From: Eumeta japonica
Lineage: Eukaryota; Arthropoda; Insecta; Lepidoptera; Psychidae
Length of the DNA stretch: 64,000 nt
Reading direction: 5' to 3'
Assembly: GCA_005406025.1 (NCBI GenBank)
Contig: BGZK01000765.1
Location: 186,001-250,000 of the forward strand
Below the pieces are notes generated by a model. That model was not told where the DNA came from. It saw only the letters and a program-made list of their open reading frames with translations, and searched no databases. This document shows, in pieces, positions 60,600 to 64,000 of this stretch. The position numbers and the translations under genes are program-made. Numbering within the stretch: position 1 is the first letter of the stretch; the number at the start of each line of letters is the position of its first letter.

Positions 60600-61025
60600 G
60601 TTTAAATCTCACATTGAGATGTGATATCTGTATAGTACGTGTGGAGTGTCTTTGAAAGATAGATGTGGTCAACAGTGATTTCAAAATGCGGTCTGATCTG
60701 ATAGAAGATGATATGGCTGGGGCAGGAAAAGGTATGTTGCGGTCGTTTGGCCATCTGGAAATGACGAATAAAATTAGATGGACAAAACAAACTTATAGCG
60801 CGAAGACAGGTGACGAAAATTCGGTAAAGGGTTCGTCCAAAGAAGTACTACGCAGACCAAATTCGTGGCACATTAAAAAAGGGCCAAATTTTAAATATCC
60901 GAAATCAACGAGCTTTCATGAAAAGATTGAGGGATATCGACGAATCAAAAGAGATGTACAAAGATTGTACCATATGAAAATCTATGCACTTTGCCTACCC
61001 TTCTGTGAAATACGAGTAAGTTAAT
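60600..61025 (+). pseudogene. LINE reverse-transcriptase 3' fragment
   Basis: A 119-codon frame (60665-61024) aligns with the C-terminal region of insect non-LTR retrotransposon ORFs: DLIEDDMAGAGKGMLRSFGH (the ML-R-FGH motif of the family), then TKQTYSAKTGDENSVKG, then a GRPRRS-like region, and AYPS-V-K near the end in a shifted frame (about 60998). The stretch just 5' (CLKDRCGNSDFKMRSD-like, with a frameshift) also fits. It belongs to the same family as the fragments near 0.4-0.8 and 45.1-45.8 kb. The FGH motif is kept, but the fragment has lost the catalytic palm. Confidence 0.6.
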
Positions 61026-61366
61026 GCTTATTTATAATTTATTCACAATTCCTTTTCACAACAATTTTGCATTTCTCCTACAAATTTATTCCTTTAATTT
61101 TTATTTTAGTTTTTCAATAAACTTTGATTAGAGACCCTAGATAGCATGCTTTTACATAATTTTAGTCTCAACACATTCTAAATTAAAGGTAAATTCTTGG
61201 TTTGCGTTTATTATCTTTAGTATCATATAAACTTTCAATAAAAATTCCAAAAAATATTTACATTTCTAATAAGGACCTTTTTCATTCGATACACATGTAT
61301 TTGACAAAAGTTGTTTTTTAATTTACCACAAAATGTAACCTTTCACATCGGGATTCGTTTATTTAA
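61026..61366. other. AT-rich DNA, no gene seen
   Basis: No recognised feature. The last 8 bases before the hAT (61367-61374, GCTACACA) would be its target duplication. Confidence 0.4.
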
Positions 61367-61395
61367 GCTACACACAGTGTTGAGCAAATCAACTA

Positions 61396-61556
61396 ATTTA
61401 TTCAATCAATTGATCAATCATGATTGATCTAATCATGATTAATTTAGTCATGACTAATTTAATCATAACTAACGAGATCAATCATTATTCATGACTAAAT
61501 TCGTTAATCGCAAATCATCAATCATTAGTTTTAATCATGAATGTATGACTAAGCTC
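61396..61556. repeat. hAT subterminal repeats
   Basis: About ten copies of ATCATGATTAAT-like words in both orientations (AATCATGATTGAT, AATCATGATTAAT, AGTCATGACTAAT, AATCATAACTAA, TTCATGACTAAAT, AATCATGAATG). hAT elements commonly carry arrays of short transposase-binding motifs just inside the terminal repeat, so that is the likely role here. Confidence 0.7.
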
Positions 61557-61583
61557 GATGCACAGGTGTTGGTACACTACACA

Positions 61584-61829
61584 TACAGGGTGTAAGGATC
61601 AGCTGACCGAAGTCTCAGACCATCATCTTGAGTAAAGTACTGAAGGAATTAGGTTCGGAAATGAAAAAATTTTTTGACTCTGCATACAAAATATTAAAGT
61701 CGGCTGCTAATTTTGTATAGAAAGGCCAAAATTTTTTCCTTTCCGAGAAAAAATTCCTTCGGTACGTTACTTAGGATGATGGTCTGAGTCCATGGTTTTA
61801 GTTTGGTAAGCCATCCTTTACACCCTATA
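61584..61829. mobile_element. Palindromic MITE nested in the hAT leader
   Basis: Left arm 61584-61685 and right arm 61726-61829 are imperfect reverse complements. Both begin TAYAGGGTGTAARGGAT-like reading inwards, and both contain CAGACCATCATC and GAAGGAATT followed by TCGGAAA and a run AAAAAATTTT. The loop is about 40 nt. TA-type flanks are present. It interrupts the stretch between the hAT terminal motifs and the transposase start. Confidence 0.7.
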
Positions 61830-62240
61830 TTATATAGCTTTCTTAAATATATTATTTGTGTTTATAAAGTTCAATACAGTTGCACTGAGATGATTAATAA
61901 ATAAATAAAATAATACAAGTATAATTTAGTTAGTCTTATAATCGTTAAAGCAATACGATGACATCATTTACTTTTCGAAAAACAAGTAATAAATTTTTTT
62001 GCATCCCTATGTCCAACCGTCTGTATAGAGTCGATCCACTGTGCGGCGCAGCGTTCGTTGCTGCGGCGGAAACCTGCACGCACCCGCCCGCACCCCGCCG
62101 ACAGGTTGAAACATGTTACACGCGCTAGCTGTCTGCTCTTTTGTTTTATGTTGAGTTACAGTTCAAGCGTCTTGGATGCTTGTGCGCGCACTCGTTTTAC
62201 TTTACTTTTCTATGATTTTTGAGTATTAAAAATCATTATT

Positions 62241-64000
62241 ATGGATGTCAGTGAAGAAGACTCAGTTATGTCATTGAATGAAAGTAACTTTGTGGCCGGA
62301 ACATCAAATTCAAGTGCAAATGAAACTAGTTTTGGGACTTTGGATAGTAATTCGCAAAGTAAGAGTGTCGTGTTTGATGGTACTTTTTTCAAATATGTTC
62401 CCGAAAAGTCATCAGATTCTAAAACGGTCGCAATTTGTGTGAAGTGTTTACCGAAAAAGACTGTCCATATCAAAGGTCATCGTAACAGTTCCTCAAATTT
62501 TGTAAGTCATTTGAAGCGTATACATGGATCTACAGTAGTTGAAGAATATCGTAAGCACCAGGACGTGTCTAAAAACAAAAGAAAAGAAAAGTTGGAACCT
62601 CTTTTGCAAAATAGTGAAGCTACACTGAAAGTAAAGGGTCCTGTTTCCCAAGAAGATTTCGAACGTGATTTGGTAAATTTTTTTATTCACTCCATGATAC
62701 CCTTACGAGCTATAGAAAATCCATACTTTATTCGTATGATTGATAATTTGGACACAAACAATAACGTTAAAATTCCAAGTCGGCGATGTCTTAGAAAAAA
62801 AATAGCACATTACTTCTTTGAACAAAAATGTGAAATAAAAAAACAACTAGAAACTGCAAAACATTTTTGCACTACTACGGACATCTGGTCCGGAAAGAAA
62901 AAGTTTTCTGGGAGTTACTATTCACTGGATTGATCAAAATTTAGAACGGAAATCAGCTTCTATAGCTTGTCGGCGATTTAAAGGCGTACATTCTTTTAAT
63001 CGCATTAAAGACTTGTTGTTGGACATATACTGTGATTTTGAACTGGACACATCAAAAGTTGAGGCCACAGTAACAGATAATGGCTCGAATTTCGTAAAAG
63101 CGTTTCAAATGTTTGGAGTAAATTCAAAGTCAATACTAGTTTCAATTTCAACGAATGACGATGAGACCGTTACTATCAGTGACAGCACTGATAGCGAAAG
63201 TGAAGACGAAATTCAACCTAATTTTAATGATCCATTGTTTAATGATGATATTATGTTAAATGACGAAAGACTAGAAGACGACACAGAAGAAATTTGTTAC
63301 CGGATCATTACAGATGTTGCGCTCACACGTTAAACTTGATAGCAAGTGCTGATGTTAAACATTTATTGCAAGATGAGACGACAGTGTTAGGAAATATGCA
63401 TATCAATGTGATCAAAAAGTGTAATGAGTTGTGGAATTTAGCTGGCCGACCAAAATCTGTTGAAATCATAAAAAATGTACTTGGACATACGCTTTCTAGA
63501 CCAGGTGTAACTCGGTGGAATAGTCTATATGACTCACTTAAGCAAATTTTAAAAATTAAGCAAAAAAATTTACAACTGAGCCGAGCTCTAGGTATCAAGA
63601 ATCCGCTGACCGACAACGAATTTGAATATTTAGAGGAATTCATAGAATGTGCAGCTCCTGTAGCTACTGCACTTGATATATTACAAGGTGATGACACATT
63701 TTATGGCATTGTATTACCCTGTCTATTGGCTTTACGTAAAAAATTGGAAAAACTGTCCCGACAAGAATTACAATTTTGCAAGCCACTAGTAAATAAATAT
63801 AATCAAAGCTTACTAGACAGATTTAAAAATATCCTAGAAATTTCAAATGAAAGAGCTGAAATCCCTATAATAGCAGCCTTAAGTCATCCCCGATTCAAAA
63901 ATAAATGGTTTTCATGTATTCAACCCACCGAACATAAAAAGTGTAATCATTTGTTCAAAACTGCCATTTGCTTAGAAATTAATGAAAATGCGAGCGAAAT
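62241..64000 (+). pseudogene. hAT transposase with BED finger (frameshifted, partial)
   Basis: ATG at 62241. An acidic Ser-rich N-terminus is followed by a BED zinc finger with C66-x2-C69 and H90-x4-H95. The first catalytic Asp lies in TTTDIWSG (D214). A frameshift at about 62900-62912 (KKF|LGVTIHW) moves to another frame, which carries LERKSASIACRRFKG, the second catalytic Asp in TVTDNGSNF (about 63076), then a long acidic stretch. A second shift near 63297 restores the first frame, with LPDHYRCCAHTLNLIA, then GVTRWNSLYDSL (the hAT TRW motif) and open reading through to 64000. The catalytic Glu and C-terminal dimerisation region lie beyond the window. With only two frameshifts and no other stop in 1.76 kb, this copy looks fairly recent. 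Confidence 0.9.

Larger units (their letters stand above)
61375..64000 (+). mobile_element. hAT-superfamily transposon, 5' part (truncated by window end)
   Basis: Starts with CAGTGTTGAGCAAATC at 61375, the CAGTGTTG form typical of hAT terminal inverted repeats. The 8 bp outside (61367-61374, GCTACACA) would be the target duplication. A cluster of ATCATGATTAAT-like subterminal repeats (61396-61556), a GC-rich leader (62035-62115) and a transposase frame from 62241 follow. A separate palindromic element sits inside the leader at about 61586-61827. The right end lies beyond 64000, so the matching terminus and duplication could not be checked. Confidence 0.85.

Overview
This is AT-rich eukaryotic DNA in which I recognise no intact host protein-coding gene and no confident canonical tRNA or rRNA gene. 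The interspersed repeats are of types I know from Lepidoptera (butterflies and moths): tRNA-headed SINEs, a repeat bounded by AGGGTTCCGTA, Helitron-like ends finishing in CTAG, and mariner and LINE relics. I therefore infer a lepidopteran intergenic region or a very long intron (moderate confidence). Nearly all open frames outside the transposons look like chance, and the very long ones at 30-38 kb are by-products of a satellite.

Layout. 0-30 kb: AT-rich DNA with a 3' LINE fragment (about 442-800, minus), an inverted-repeat hairpin (2614-2748), a SINE/LINE 3' end (4246-4560), an AGGGTTCCGTA repeat (5227-5644), a dead mariner transposase (8529-9527), SINEs (about 9875-10105, 12285-12400 minus, 20345-20645 minus), a complete non-autonomous pogo/Tigger element with TA target duplication (15679-16310), a 122-bp hairpin (22091-22212) and Helitron-like material (about 13740-14763 and 27007-27740). 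About 29.8-38.45 kb: one large array of a 42-bp monomer, roughly 190 copies, homogeneous in the core and decayed at both edges.

38.5-64 kb: a 551-bp foldback element (43011-43561), a LINE fragment (about 45119-45790), a block of diverged repeats (about 48260-52450) split by a 2166-bp DNA transposon with CACTGAGA-type ends (49823-51988), three 120-bp tandem repeats (53249-53520), a complete but dead mariner with both terminal repeats (56533-57808, minus), another LINE fragment (about 60600-61025), and the 5' part of a hAT transposon that runs off the right end (from 61375; transposase from 62241). The hAT copy carries a second, palindromic element in its leader.

Between these lie about a dozen GC-richer, repeat-free islands of 200-800 bp (for example 12545-13020, 15110-15420, 28525-28960, 47100-47880). 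In a gene-poor window they are the best candidates for regulatory DNA or promoters, but the sequence alone cannot prove that. There is no operon or pathway here; the genetic content is transposon-derived plus satellite DNA.
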